Assembly: GCA_002343445.1 (NCBI GenBank)
Contig: DDSP01000070.1
Location: 57,008 to 96,365, forward strand
DNA: 39,358 nt
Origin: Chthonomonas sp. UBA2387
GTDB taxonomy: Bacteria; Armatimonadota; Fimbriimonadia; Fimbriimonadales; Fimbriimonadaceae
Direction: 5' to 3'
Shown: piece after piece, positions 13,445 through 22,017 of the stretch
Position numbering within the stretch: the first letter of the stretch is position 1
Layout of the letters: each line of letters begins with the position of its first letter
Notes under the pieces: generated by a model
Database searches by the model: none
The model's input: only the letters and a program-made list of their open reading frames with translations
What the model was told of the DNA's origin: nothing
Translations under genes and position numbers: made by a program

Positions 13445-15460
13445 ATGGCCGCCATCGCCGACTCGACCCTCGTCACGATCACCATCAACGACCGAGAGAT
13501 TCAGGTGCCCAAGGGCGAACTGATCGTTGAATCGGTCAAGCGGCTGGGTCTCGAGATCCCCATCTTCTGCTACCACCCGCGCATGAAGCCGGTCGGCATG
13601 TGCCGCATGTGCCTGGTCGAAGTCGGATTCAAGGGGCCGGACGGTTCGGTGCGCAAGATGCCCAAGCCCCAAGCGGGGTGCACCTTGCCCGCAAGCGACG
13701 GCATGGTCGTCTACACAGACACCGAGATGGTCCACCGCGACCGCAAGGGCGTCCTTGAGTTGCTCCTGATCAACCACCCGCTGGATTGCCCCATCTGCGA
13801 CCGGGGCGGCGAGTGCCCGCTGCAAAACAACACGCTCTTCTATGGTCCCTCGACCAGTCGTTACGTCGAGATCAAGCGCCACTTGCCCAAAGCCTTCCCG
13901 CTCAGCGAGTTCGTCACGCTCGACCTGGAACGCTGCATCCAGTGCGGCAGGTGCGTTCGCTTCACGGAGGAGATTTCGGGCGACGCCGAACTCGCCTTCC
14001 GCTTCCGGGGCGCGAACATGACGCCCTCGACATTTGAGCTCAAGCGATTCACCAGCAAGTTCAGCGGCAACGTCATCGAAATCTGCCCCGTCGGCGCGCT
14101 CACCAGCGCCAAGTACCGATTCCGTGCTCGCCCGTGGGACCTCGAAACCCGACCCGCCGTCTGCACCCTTTGCTCGAACGGCTGCAACGTGTGGTTCGAC
14201 TACCGCGTGCAGAAGATGGTCCGCATCAATGGTCGCACCAACGAGTCCGTGAACGAAGAGTGGACGTGCGATCGCGGCAAGTTTGGACATGACTTCTACA
14301 ACTCATCGGAGCGATTGACCAAAGTCCTCGTTCGTTCGGGCGATGGGTTCGCGGGAGCCGATTGGATGACCGCCTACGCCGCGATCTCCGAGGCGTTTGT
14401 GGGCAAGAAGGTCGCTGGATTGGCCGGGCCGATGGTCTCGAACGAGGGCCTGTACCAGTTCCAGAAGTCGTTCCGCGGTGTATTCGGCTCGAACCACGTG
14501 GATCACCGATGGACGCGCCACCTCGCCACGTCCGTACCCAAGCCGGAGCCGATCGCCGCGCTCGAAGACGCCAAGACGATCGTGGTGTTCGGATCCCTGG
14601 CCGAGGAGTTGCCCATCGTCTTCCTGCGGGTCCGCAAGGCTTGGTTCAAGCACGGGGCCAAGGTCGTGGTCGTTCATTCCGCGTCTACCGAAGCCGATTC
14701 GTTCGCGCACCTTGTGTTGCGTTGCGCTCCGGGAACCGAGGGGGCGGTCGCCGAGGCGCTTGCCGGCAACGGCTCGGCCGAAGGTTCGGGCGTTTCTGCC
14801 TCCGACTTGGCGAAGGCACGGGAACTGCTGAGCGATGCCACCGCAATCGTGGCCTCGCATGCGTTGCTGAACGCAGAGTCTGGCAACCGTGCAATGGCCG
14901 CTCTCGCATCCGTGCCTGGACGCAAGCACCTGTACGCCACTGGCGCCAACGTCTGCGGAGCCGAGGCGGCCGGCGTGCGGCCCGACGCCCAACCCGAAGG
15001 CGAGCAGGGGATGGACACGCACGCGATCCTCACTGCCGCTGCCAATGGCGAATTGGATGCCCTCTGGTTGCTGGGTTGCGATCCATTCGCGTTGCACTTC
15101 GACCGCGATCTGTTGGCCCGCGCACTGGCGAACGTGCCGTTCCTCGTGGTTCAGGACATCGCCGCGTCGGAAGCGACGAACTATGCCTCGGTCGTCTTGC
15201 CCATGACCGCGCCCGCCGAGCAGGACGGCACCTACACCAACTGCGAGGGCCGAGTGCAGCGGATGAAGGCCATCCTACCCACCAAGGGCGATGCCGAACC
15301 CGCATGGAAGGTGTTCGAGGAATTGGCGATAAGGATCAAGCCGCGAACACCGCTGTTCAACGCGCGAGAAGTCATTGAAGAGATGTCTCGAACCTTGCCG
15401 GCGTTTGCCGGCGTACGGTACGAGAACTTGGACGGCGAAGGCGTGCTGCTGGGCGGCTGA
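13445..15460 (+). CDS. nuoG: NADH-quinone oxidoreductase subunit G
   Basis: Large iron-sulfur subunit of respiratory complex I; it carries electrons from NADH toward quinone in the peripheral arm. The 671 residues start with a ferredoxin-like 2Fe-2S domain (FCYHPRMKPVGMCRMC and QAGC). The His-ligated 4Fe-4S motif (CPICDRGGECPLQ) and CIQCGRCVRF follow. Next is CTLCSNGC with a fourth Cys 27 residues later (WTC), exactly CxxCxxxCx27C, the extra N7 cluster found in only some complex I enzymes. The rest is a molybdopterin-oxidoreductase-like domain that is shorter than in many NuoG proteins (usually 750-900 residues in total). The start ATG 13445 follows a TACAAT box. No other nuo gene is adjacent. 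Confidence 0.93.
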   Translation: MAAIADSTLVTITINDREIQVPKGELIVESVKRLGLEIPIFCYHPRMKPVGMCRMCLVEVGFKGPDGSVRKMPKPQAGCTLPASDGMVVYTDTEMVHRDRKGVLELLLINHPLDCPICDRGGECPLQNNTLFYGPSTSRYVEIKRHLPKAFPLSEFVTLDLERCIQCGRCVRFTEEISGDAELAFRFRGANMTPSTFELKRFTSKFSGNVIEICPVGALTSAKYRFRARPWDLETRPAVCTLCSNGCNVWFDYRVQKMVRINGRTNESVNEEWTCDRGKFGHDFYNSSERLTKVLVRSGDGFAGADWMTAYAAISEAFVGKKVAGLAGPMVSNEGLYQFQKSFRGVFGSNHVDHRWTRHLATSVPKPEPIAALEDAKTIVVFGSLAEELPIVFLRVRKAWFKHGAKVVVVHSASTEADSFAHLVLRCAPGTEGAVAEALAGNGSAEGSGVSASDLAKARELLSDATAIVASHALLNAESGNRAMAALASVPGRKHLYATGANVCGAEAAGVRPDAQPEGEQGMDTHAILTAAANGELDALWLLGCDPFALHFDRDLLARALANVPFLVVQDIAASEATNYASVVLPMTAPAEQDGTYTNCEGRVQRMKAILPTKGDAEPAWKVFEELAIRIKPRTPLFNAREVIEEMSRTLPAFAGVRYENLDGEGVLLGG

Positions 15461-15466
15461 ACGCGC

Positions 15467-16102
15467 TTAGCGCAACCAGATGCCCGCGGCTGAACGGCAC
15501 TTCGAGCAGAAGCCAGAGTGGTTGACGATGTCGGCGCCCGTGCCTTCGCCATCGCGCATCACGCACCCCCTGTTCGGGCAGTGTTCCAACCCCAGGGTAT
15601 GACCCGCTTCGTGTACGGCAACCGAGCCAATCCTTCGTTTTGTACGATAAGACGAGACGACGCAGGACGTGCCGCCAACGGTGGCCTGACCCATGATGCC
15701 GTAGTCGTAGACCCCGTGAGCGGTGGTGGAGATGTCCTTCTCCGTCACTCCCATGATCTTCGTCGTTGCGGAGCCTTGGGCAAACTCGGCTTGGAGCCAT
15801 CTGAGCAGTTTCTCGGAACGATAACGTCGCCGAGGCTGATAGAAAGCCGACTTGGGGATGTCTACATTGTCAAGCCATCGGACTTCTGCAAAGTAGAACT
15901 CGCGCAGAGACGTCTCCACGTCCTCCCGGACCTGCTTTCGGGGGTTTTGGATGGGCACCAAGAGGAAGACGCGTTGGTTGTTCACGACTTCTCTGGGCGC
16001 TTGCTTTGCCTGGTGGATGGGCGGCGCACCCGCGTGGCAGCCCGACATCGCAAGACCGGAGGAGATCAGGAGCAGCCCCCTAAAGGAACGAGAGAACATC
16101 AT
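15467..16102 (-). CDS. amzA: Archaemetzincin-type zinc metalloprotease, predicted lipoprotein
   Basis: A 211-residue putative peptidase. The signature HEAGHTLGLEHC (164-175) supplies three zinc-binding His (164, 168, 174) and Glu165. It is followed by Cys180, Met182, Cys199 and Cys202, close to the archaemetzincin pattern HExxHxxGxxxCx4CxM...CxxC. The N-terminus MMFSRSFRGLLLISSGLAMS ends in a lipobox with Cys22, so it should be exported and lipid-anchored, unlike the cytosolic members I recall. ATG 16102 overlaps the stop of the epimerase gene by 4 bp (ATGA), which fixes the start. Physiological substrates of archaemetzincins are poorly known. It ends 6 bp from the convergent nuoG stop. Confidence 0.85.
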   Translation of the reverse strand: MMFSRSFRGLLLISSGLAMSGCHAGAPPIHQAKQAPREVVNNQRVFLLVPIQNPRKQVREDVETSLREFYFAEVRWLDNVDIPKSAFYQPRRRYRSEKLLRWLQAEFAQGSATTKIMGVTEKDISTTAHGVYDYGIMGQATVGGTSCVVSSYRTKRRIGSVAVHEAGHTLGLEHCPNRGCVMRDGEGTGADIVNHSGFCSKCRSAAGIWLR

Positions 16103-17280
16103 GAGGCCAACATCTTGAGGCAGTAGACCAGCGTTCGCCCTTCGTGGTAGTTGGCCTTCCACCGGTGGGCTTTGGATTCCACCAAAACCCGCGTCCCCGT
16201 CTCGTCCACCGTGTCGTACCAACCGCTGTGAAGCCGGTCCACCAAGTGATCGCAACAGAACCGCCATGATTCGCAGAACCGGTTCCAATAAACCTCGTCG
16301 CCAAACGCCTTGTAGGCGACCAAGAGCGCCGTCAAGGTCTCGTTCTGAACCCACCACACCTTGTCGCGGTCGAACGGATCGTCGAAGGCTTCGGTTCGGT
16401 AGAACAAGCCCCCGTGCTTTTCGTCCCACGCCACATGCAACGAGTGGTCCACTAATCCGCGAACCATTTGCTCGACATCTGGGCTGTGCAGGCCGATGGC
16501 CGTCGCCGCGTGATGCAGCAGGAACGCCGTTTCGATGTTGTGCCCGGGCGAGTTGTGGCCAGGCAACGCACGCCAGTTCTGCAGGAAGAACGGACACGCG
16601 ACTCCCGGCAAGGTCAACATCCTGTCCATCAGCACAGATAGCCAATGGCGCACCCAGCCTGCCGTCTCGGGTGTTGGCGCGGCCTCGTGCATCTCGGTTG
16701 CAGACTCCAGCAAGTGCAGGTGGGTGTTGAAGCTCTTGATGCCGCTCGGGGTTCCCGCATCTCGGCTCGCTGAGACCGTTCCAAATCGGTCCAAGTCGTC
16801 GGCGATACCACCGTGCTCGTCTTCGCAGCGACCCAGCCAAGCCTGCAGGTCGCGAGCCGCGCTCAATACCGCAGGATCTCCAGTCGCCTTGTACGCCGCC
16901 GCCAAGGCAAAGAGCGCAAAGGAGAGCGCATAGCTCGACTTGGCGACCACCAGCGGTCCTTCCTCCAGATGTACTTCTGTGAAGTAGCCGCCCGCCTCAT
17001 GGTCGCGCATCTTGGTTTCCAGAAACGCCAAGCCGTGGCTCAACACGGGCTCCAACTGCGCCCGAAGACTTGGATCGTAGACGATCAGCGTTGCCGTGGT
17101 CCATACGATCCTCGACTGATAAACCAAGAACCTTAGGCCGTCTTCGTGCGTCGTCCAATCGCGAGCCATGTTCTGGACGTAGCCGCCCCGCTCGGCAACG
17201 ACGCGCGGATACCAGTTGGCGACCAAGCCATCGTATAGCAGCGTGCGCAACGATCGGGCGACCGTCTCGGGAGTCGTCAC
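16099..17280 (-). CDS. N-acylglucosamine 2-epimerase / cellobiose 2-epimerase family protein
   Basis: Predicted (alpha/alpha)6-barrel sugar 2-epimerase of 393 residues, matching family length. Segments shared with cellobiose 2-epimerases include KSFNTHLHLLESATEM, SPGHNIETAFLLHHAA and WWVQNETLTALL, which hold the His, Glu and Trp residues of the active-site barrel, plus KANYHEGR near the end. It probably interconverts gluco- and manno-configured sugars, free or as disaccharide reducing ends; the exact substrate is not readable. Start GTG 17280 overlaps the amidohydrolase stop by 4 bp, and its own stop overlaps the archaemetzincin ATG, so three genes form one coupled unit. Confidence 0.88.
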   Translation of the reverse strand: MTTPETVARSLRTLLYDGLVANWYPRVVAERGGYVQNMARDWTTHEDGLRFLVYQSRIVWTTATLIVYDPSLRAQLEPVLSHGLAFLETKMRDHEAGGYFTEVHLEEGPLVVAKSSYALSFALFALAAAYKATGDPAVLSAARDLQAWLGRCEDEHGGIADDLDRFGTVSASRDAGTPSGIKSFNTHLHLLESATEMHEAAPTPETAGWVRHWLSVLMDRMLTLPGVACPFFLQNWRALPGHNSPGHNIETAFLLHHAATAIGLHSPDVEQMVRGLVDHSLHVAWDEKHGGLFYRTEAFDDPFDRDKVWWVQNETLTALLVAYKAFGDEVYWNRFCESWRFCCDHLVDRLHSGWYDTVDETGTRVLVESKAHRWKANYHEGRTLVYCLKMLAS

Positions 17281-18902
17281 GGACCAGCGGCCTCCACTCG
17301 CTTGCCTCCGAAGTACAAAGACTCGGGTCGGATGGCGCCCCACTCCACGTTCTTGTCGAAGGGCGACCGGTTCAGGATCAAGAAGTCGGCCCGCAAACCC
17401 GGCGCGATGCGGCCGATCTCGTCTTCGGCGAACACGGCGTAGGCCGCCCGACTGGTGTAGCAGCGCAGAGCCTCGGCAACCGCCAGGTTCTCTTGGGGCA
17501 TCCAGACCTGGCCGGCAAGCGTCTTGCCCGTGACGGCGGCCTCTACGCCCAACCAGGGGTTCGCGCTCACCACCGGCCAATCCGACCCAAACACGACCAC
17601 CGCTCCGCGATCGAGCAGCGACCGGAACGCGTAGCTCGATTTGCAGCGCTCCTCGCCCAAGTAGCTCTCGGCGTACCGACCATCGTCGGCCTTGTGATAC
17701 GGTTGCATTGAAGCGATCACTCCGAGCCGGGCGAACCGCTCGATGTCCTCGGGGAGCAGGTGCTGGGCATGTTCGCTGCGGCAACGGGCTGCTTTCAGTT
17801 CGTTACCGTAGGCGTTGCTGAGGATGTCGAGGAGCGTTCGGTTGGCCTCGTCGCCGATGGCGTGGGCAATGGTTTGCACACCTTCCCTTGCGGCGGTCGC
17901 CACGTTGCGCGCGAACCGGCCGTCCTCGATTCCCTCTCGGAACAGGCCGCGCCAGTTCTCCTGGCCCGCAGGATTGCCCAGGAATGGTGCCGCCATCATG
18001 GCCGTGCGCGAGCCCAACGTGCCATCCAAGTAAGCCTTGAACCCGTTGAGGCGGTACCAGCCGCCCGCCCTGCGTGTGGACTTGGCCGTCTCGCCCAGCC
18101 CTTCGGTACTGCCCGTCACGGGATAGAGGTACATGCGGCACGTGGCCTCGGCTTCAGGCAGAGAACCGTACTCGACCGTGGCGCCGACGCTCGTGATGTC
18201 GGCCACCGCGGTGACGCCGAACGCATTGACGTGGCGGATGACAGCTCCGAGCGCGGCGCGGCGATCCTCGACGCTTGCCGGAGGAATGAGCCGCGACACG
18301 AGTCCCATCGCGCTTTCCTTCAAGATGCCCGTGGGCTCGCCGCTCGCGTCTCGCTCGATGACGCCACCCTCGGGGTCCTTGGGGCCCGTTGCCGTGATCC
18401 CCGCGAGGCGAAGGGCCTCCGAGTTCGCCAGTGCACTGTGGCCATCCATCCGGGTTAGGAAGGCGGGCCGCCCACGAGTCGCCGCATCAATCCACTCCTT
18501 GCGTGGCGACGAGCGATCTGTCCAGCTTTCAACGCTCCAACGTCCACCGATGAGCCACTTACCTGTGGGCAAGCCCTCGGAGAACTCGCGTACGCGTCGA
18601 ACGAAGTCGTCTCGGTCGCGGGCGTCTCGCAACACGATCTGGCTCAGCCCCAATCCGCCGCTCACCATGTGGATGTGGCTGTCGATGAGCCCCGGCACGA
18701 TGACCCGGCCACCGGCATCCACCACCTGCGTATGGGGGCCGACGAGGTCCGACCGCTCGCCGCCCACGTGGACGAACCGCCCGTCGCGCACCGCGAGGCT
18801 CTCGGCGAAGGCAGGCAGACCGTCGCTCCAGATGCGGGCGTTGCGCACCACCAGGTCGGCGGGAGCGCTGGCGAAGGCGAGGGCCAGGACGACGCAAAGC
18901 AT
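17277..18902 (-). CDS. Exported YtcJ-like metal-dependent amidohydrolase
   Basis: A 541-residue amidohydrolase-superfamily enzyme of the YtcJ type (Amidohydro_3). A short hydrophobic N-terminus (MLCVVLALAFASAPA) suggests export. The metal-binding HxH occurs in VPGLIDSHIHM, followed by the core (TRMDGHSALANSEALRLAG, then FKAYLDGTLGSRTA and IAHAIGDEANR) and the metal-binding Asp near VVFGSDWPV. The C-terminal beta-sandwich segment (IGRIAPGLRADFLILNRSPF) is present. Substrates in this family are diverse and mostly unknown. It is the first gene of a minus-strand unit with the epimerase and archaemetzincin and is divergent from purB across 59 bp. Confidence 0.9.
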   Translation of the reverse strand: MLCVVLALAFASAPADLVVRNARIWSDGLPAFAESLAVRDGRFVHVGGERSDLVGPHTQVVDAGGRVIVPGLIDSHIHMVSGGLGLSQIVLRDARDRDDFVRRVREFSEGLPTGKWLIGGRWSVESWTDRSSPRKEWIDAATRGRPAFLTRMDGHSALANSEALRLAGITATGPKDPEGGVIERDASGEPTGILKESAMGLVSRLIPPASVEDRRAALGAVIRHVNAFGVTAVADITSVGATVEYGSLPEAEATCRMYLYPVTGSTEGLGETAKSTRRAGGWYRLNGFKAYLDGTLGSRTAMMAAPFLGNPAGQENWRGLFREGIEDGRFARNVATAAREGVQTIAHAIGDEANRTLLDILSNAYGNELKAARCRSEHAQHLLPEDIERFARLGVIASMQPYHKADDGRYAESYLGEERCKSSYAFRSLLDRGAVVVFGSDWPVVSANPWLGVEAAVTGKTLAGQVWMPQENLAVAEALRCYTSRAAYAVFAEDEIGRIAPGLRADFLILNRSPFDKNVEWGAIRPESLYFGGKRVEAAGP

Positions 18903-18945
18903 GCGATCATGGTTCGCTGGACTGGAGCTGGGGTCCTGCCACGGG

Positions 18946-18951
18946 TACCCT
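18946..18951 (+). promoter_or_regulatory. Putative -10 box of purB
   Basis: GGTACCCT (box TACCCT at 18946-18951) lies 10 nt before ATG 18962. The same GGTACCCT precedes mqnD at a similar distance. No Shine-Dalgarno follows, which points to a leaderless transcript. Confidence 0.45.
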
Positions 18952-18961
18952 CTACCCGCCC

Positions 18962-20254
18962 ATGATCGACCGCTACTGCACGCCCGCGATGACCGCCATT
19001 TGGAGCCGACAGGCCAAGTATCAGAGGTGGCAGGATGTCGAAGTGGCCATCTGCAAGGCTCACGCCGAGCGCGGCGCGATCCCTCTGGCCGACCTCCAAC
19101 TCATCGAATCGAAGGCTGCGTTCGACCTCGCCCGATGCGACGAAATCGAGAAGGAGACACGCCACGACCTGATGGCCTTCGTGCGCAACCTCGCCGAGAA
19201 TGTGGGCGAAGCGGGTCGGTGGATCCACTTTGGAGTCACCAGCTACGACGTGATCGACACGGCTCTGGGCATGATGTTGCGCGACTCGTGCGACGTGTTG
19301 TTGGCCAGCGCCGAAGCCCTCTCCACCGAAATGGCGCGATTGGCCAGGGAACACATTGGCACGCCAGAGATCGGTCGCACGCACGGCATCCACGCGGAGC
19401 CGATCACGTTTGGGTTCAAGTGCTGCAACTGGTACGCGGAACTCCAGCGGAACATGGCTCGACTGCGCCGGTGCCGCGAGGAGATCGCCGTCGGCAAGGT
19501 GAGCGGGGCCGTCGGCATCCACGCGCACACGGAGCCCGAGATGGAGGCTCGCGTGTGCGAATTGCTCGGCTTGCGCCCCGATGAGGCGGGAACGCAAATC
19601 GTCAACCGCGACCGCCATGCCGACCTGCTCAACGCGCTTGCCCTGCTCGGAGCCGGCCTGGAAAGGGTCGCCACCGAACTCCGCAACCTCCAGCGCACCG
19701 AGATTCTGGAAGTCCAGGAGGCGTTCGCCGCGGGCCAAACCGGATCGAGCGCAATGCCCCACAAGCGCAACCCTTGGAACTCCGAAACGGTGTGCGGTCT
19801 GGCCCGCCTCCTCCGCGCAAACGCCCATGCGATGCTGGAGAGCGTGGCCACGTGGCACGAACGCGACCTCACCAACTCGTCGCTGGAGCGCATCGTTTTC
19901 CCCGATTCGTTCCAGTTGGCGGACTTCATGCTGCGCAGATTGACCACGATCTTGGCGGGCCTCCACGTGTTCGAAGACCGCATGGCGGCCAACCTGACCC
20001 AGATGGGCGACCTCGTCTTCAGCGAACACGTGATGGTGGCGCTTATCGGCAAGGGCCTGCCCCGCGAGGTCGCGTACAAGGTCGCCCAGCGGAACGCAGC
20101 CAAATCGTGGGAAGGCCACGACTTCAAGACCTGCGTCTCCCAAGACCCGGACGTCGTCGCTCACCTGTCGCCCGATGAAGTCGAAGAGTTGTTCAGCTTG
20201 GAGCACCACCTCCGCAACGCCCCACACACGCTGGCAGCGGTCGGCTTGACGTGA
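18962..20254 (+). CDS. purB: Adenylosuccinate lyase
   Basis: Catalyses two purine-synthesis steps: SAICAR to AICAR and adenylosuccinate to AMP, each with release of fumarate. The 430-residue length is normal. The MIDRYCTPAMTAIWS start, HFGVTSYDVIDTA, the TH of GRTHGIHAEPITFGFK and the fumarase/aspartase signature GSSAMPHKRNPWNSE are all present. ATG 18962 follows a GGTACCCT box by 10 nt. The HEAT-repeat gene follows 51 bp downstream; no other pur gene is in the window. Confidence 0.97.
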   Translation: MIDRYCTPAMTAIWSRQAKYQRWQDVEVAICKAHAERGAIPLADLQLIESKAAFDLARCDEIEKETRHDLMAFVRNLAENVGEAGRWIHFGVTSYDVIDTALGMMLRDSCDVLLASAEALSTEMARLAREHIGTPEIGRTHGIHAEPITFGFKCCNWYAELQRNMARLRRCREEIAVGKVSGAVGIHAHTEPEMEARVCELLGLRPDEAGTQIVNRDRHADLLNALALLGAGLERVATELRNLQRTEILEVQEAFAAGQTGSSAMPHKRNPWNSETVCGLARLLRANAHAMLESVATWHERDLTNSSLERIVFPDSFQLADFMLRRLTTILAGLHVFEDRMAANLTQMGDLVFSEHVMVALIGKGLPREVAYKVAQRNAAKSWEGHDFKTCVSQDPDVVAHLSPDEVEELFSLEHHLRNAPHTLAAVGLT

Positions 20255-20305
20255 TTGTGATAAGCTAAGGGCACTAGTCGCCCCAAGGGCGCGTTACGGA
20301 TTGTC

Positions 20306-21061
20306 ATGAAGAAGTCGAGCGTCTTGCTGTTCACCGTTCTTGGCGTTGCAGTCGTCGGAGCGGCCGGGTACCGATATTGGGACGACCAGAAGGCGGAACA
20401 GGCCAAAGTGACCCTGTTCGCCGAAGCCAAAGAGGGGTCGTGGTCGGCAGCCGAGTCGCTCGGCAAGCTCGGCAAGCGCGCCGTGCCGTCTATGGTCACG
20501 CTCTTGCAGGACGAAGACTGGAAGGTCAAGATGGCGGCGACGCAGGGCGTGTTCATGATGAACCCCGACCCCGAGGTATCCAAGCAACTGGCCGCGTTGG
20601 TGAACGACTTCGAGCAGAACACCGGCATCGCCAAGGGCGCCCGCATGCGTGCCGCCGAAGCGCTGGGAAGCCAAGGCCGAGAAGCCATCCCCCACATCGA
20701 GGCACTTTGGAAGGACGGCAGCGACCAGGCGCGAGAGATGGCCGCGTACGTCATCACCAACTTCGCCTATCACCGACCGCTCGAGATTTTCGCCCTCGAA
20801 GACATCATCAAGGCTGGCTATGAGGACAAGAAGTACGAAGTCAGCGACCATACGAAGGCCGCCATCGACTGGATGAACAATCACTTCACCGAAAAGCCAG
20901 AGGATGAGCGCTCGCTCTCCGAGTCGGAGAAGAAGTTCCTTGCCTGGATCAAAGAGAAGGCTACTTGGAGCAAGACCAAGAAGACCAAGGAACAGCTTGA
21001 GGAAGAGCAGCGCATGGCCGCCGAGGGCGCGGGCGACATGGGTCTGAACAGCGAGAAGTAG
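20306..21061 (+). CDS. HEAT-repeat protein with an N-terminal membrane anchor
   Basis: A 251-residue protein. The N-terminus (KKSSVLLFTVLGVAVVGAAG) is a single membrane helix or uncleaved signal, so the rest is outside the cytoplasm. At least two HEAT/PBS-lyase-like helical repeats follow: AESLGKLGKRAVPSMVTLL near 48-66 and AAEALGSQGREAIPHIEALW near 115-134. The C-terminal 60 residues are highly charged and Lys/Glu-rich. Such proteins are usually scaffolds for protein contacts; no catalytic site is seen. The small membrane protein starts 3 bp after the stop. Confidence 0.75.
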   Translation: MKKSSVLLFTVLGVAVVGAAGYRYWDDQKAEQAKVTLFAEAKEGSWSAAESLGKLGKRAVPSMVTLLQDEDWKVKMAATQGVFMMNPDPEVSKQLAALVNDFEQNTGIAKGARMRAAEALGSQGREAIPHIEALWKDGSDQAREMAAYVITNFAYHRPLEIFALEDIIKAGYEDKKYEVSDHTKAAIDWMNNHFTEKPEDERSLSESEKKFLAWIKEKATWSKTKKTKEQLEEEQRMAAEGAGDMGLNSEK

Positions 21062-21064
21062 GCG

Positions 21065-21274
21065 ATGCCTTTTCCGCGCGATGGCTCCGATGTGCTGATC
21101 TTGGTCGCCTCGTGGCTCGGAGTCGCGGTTTTGCTCGGGCTCTTCATGTTCGGCTACGCCATCGTGGCCGTTGTCGCCACGCTAACCGGGTGCGGCGCGT
21201 GGGTGCTCTGGCGTCGTTACCGGGGCGCGTCCATGGCCGACCCGAACAGCTCGCTCAAGTCGGACAACACATAA
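21065..21274 (+). CDS. Small membrane protein, hypothetical
   Basis: A 69-residue frame beginning 3 bp after the HEAT gene stop. It encodes one long or two short hydrophobic helices (ILVASWLGVAVLLGLFMFGY, then AIVAVVATLTGCGAWVLW) followed by Arg residues, a typical positive-inside edge. Its last 58 bp overlap the 3' end of the convergent HAD gene. Tight spacing and a clean hydrophobic profile argue for a real gene, but there is no Shine-Dalgarno and I recognise no family. Confidence 0.5.
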   Translation: MPFPRDGSDVLILVASWLGVAVLLGLFMFGYAIVAVVATLTGCGAWVLWRRYRGASMADPNSSLKSDNT

Positions 21275-22017
21275 TCCGCTGCCGTTTCGCGCGTGCCGAC
21301 GCCCGTCAGCACCATGGCGGTCGCACACCCGTTGCGCTTGCCGAAGACGATGTCGGTGTCCTCGCGATCGCCCACGACCAACGTCTGCTCGGGGCGAACC
21401 CCAGCGTCCCGAAGGATCGCATCCATCATCCAGCGTTCCGGCTTCCCAGCCACTTGCGCCGGCTTGCCGGAAGCTGCTTCGATCGCGGCCACCAAGCTCC
21501 CCGCACCCGGCTGGAGTCTGCCCGCCTCTAAGGGGTATGTCGCGTCTCGGTTCGTGGCCACGAGTTCGGCGCCCAAGAGCAGTTGCTGGAGAGCGGAGTC
21601 CAGCAGCGTGTACGTGAAGGTACGACAGATGCCTACCACCACGGCATCTGCCACGTCGTCGGATTCTGGCGTCGCACGGCCCTCGGGTGCGTTGATCACG
21701 CTCACGTCGGAAGCTCGCAGGTTCCCGATGCAGCCGGGCTCCCCCACCACGAACGCCGACCACAACCCTCGTTCGCCCATGAGCGCTGCCGCGGCATGGG
21801 ACGAACCGTACACCTCGGCTGGAGCCGCCGGGTAACCCATCGCGCACAACTTGTCGGCCGTGCCTTCGCGCGTGGCTGCCGAGTTGTTGGTCGCATAGCG
21901 CACCAGGACTCCCTCGTCGCGCAGCCGGATCACGGCCGGGACCGCGTGTGGCACAGGTTCGGCACCCCGATAAAGGGTGCCGTCGAGATCGAAGACGACC
22001 AGGCGAAACCGGTTCAC
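21217..22017 (-). CDS. HAD-superfamily (IIA, NagD/PGP-like) phosphatase
   Basis: A 266-residue hydrolase with the HAD motifs: I FDLDGTLYRG (nucleophile Asp and acid/base Asp), II in RYATNNSAATR, and IV in VVGDREDTDI. Between motifs II and III lies the C2-type cap of class IIA members such as NagD, p-nitrophenyl phosphatases and phosphoglycolate phosphatase. It should remove phosphate from a small metabolite; the substrate is not clear. Start GTG 22017 overlaps the polyprenyl synthase stop by 4 bp, making it third in the ubiE unit. Its 3' end overlaps a small convergent gene. Confidence 0.88.
   Translation of the reverse strand: MNRFRLVVFDLDGTLYRGAEPVPHAVPAVIRLRDEGVLVRYATNNSAATREGTADKLCAMGYPAAPAEVYGSSHAAAALMGERGLWSAFVVGEPGCIGNLRASDVSVINAPEGRATPESDDVADAVVVGICRTFTYTLLDSALQQLLLGAELVATNRDATYPLEAGRLQPGAGSLVAAIEAASGKPAQVAGKPERWMMDAILRDAGVRPEQTLVVGDREDTDIVFGKRNGCATAMVLTGVGTRETAADYVLSDLSELFGSAMDAPR

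Noticed and set aside
13187..14290. A 367-codon minus-strand frame opposite the start of nuoG
   Set aside because: It crosses the nuoG promoter and the start of the nucleotidyltransferase module and shows no domain. NuoG cluster motifs lie on the other strand.
16103..16840. Upstream extension of the archaemetzincin frame
   Set aside because: This stretch is a shadow of the sugar epimerase. The ATGA overlap at 16099-16102 and the signal peptide fix the start.
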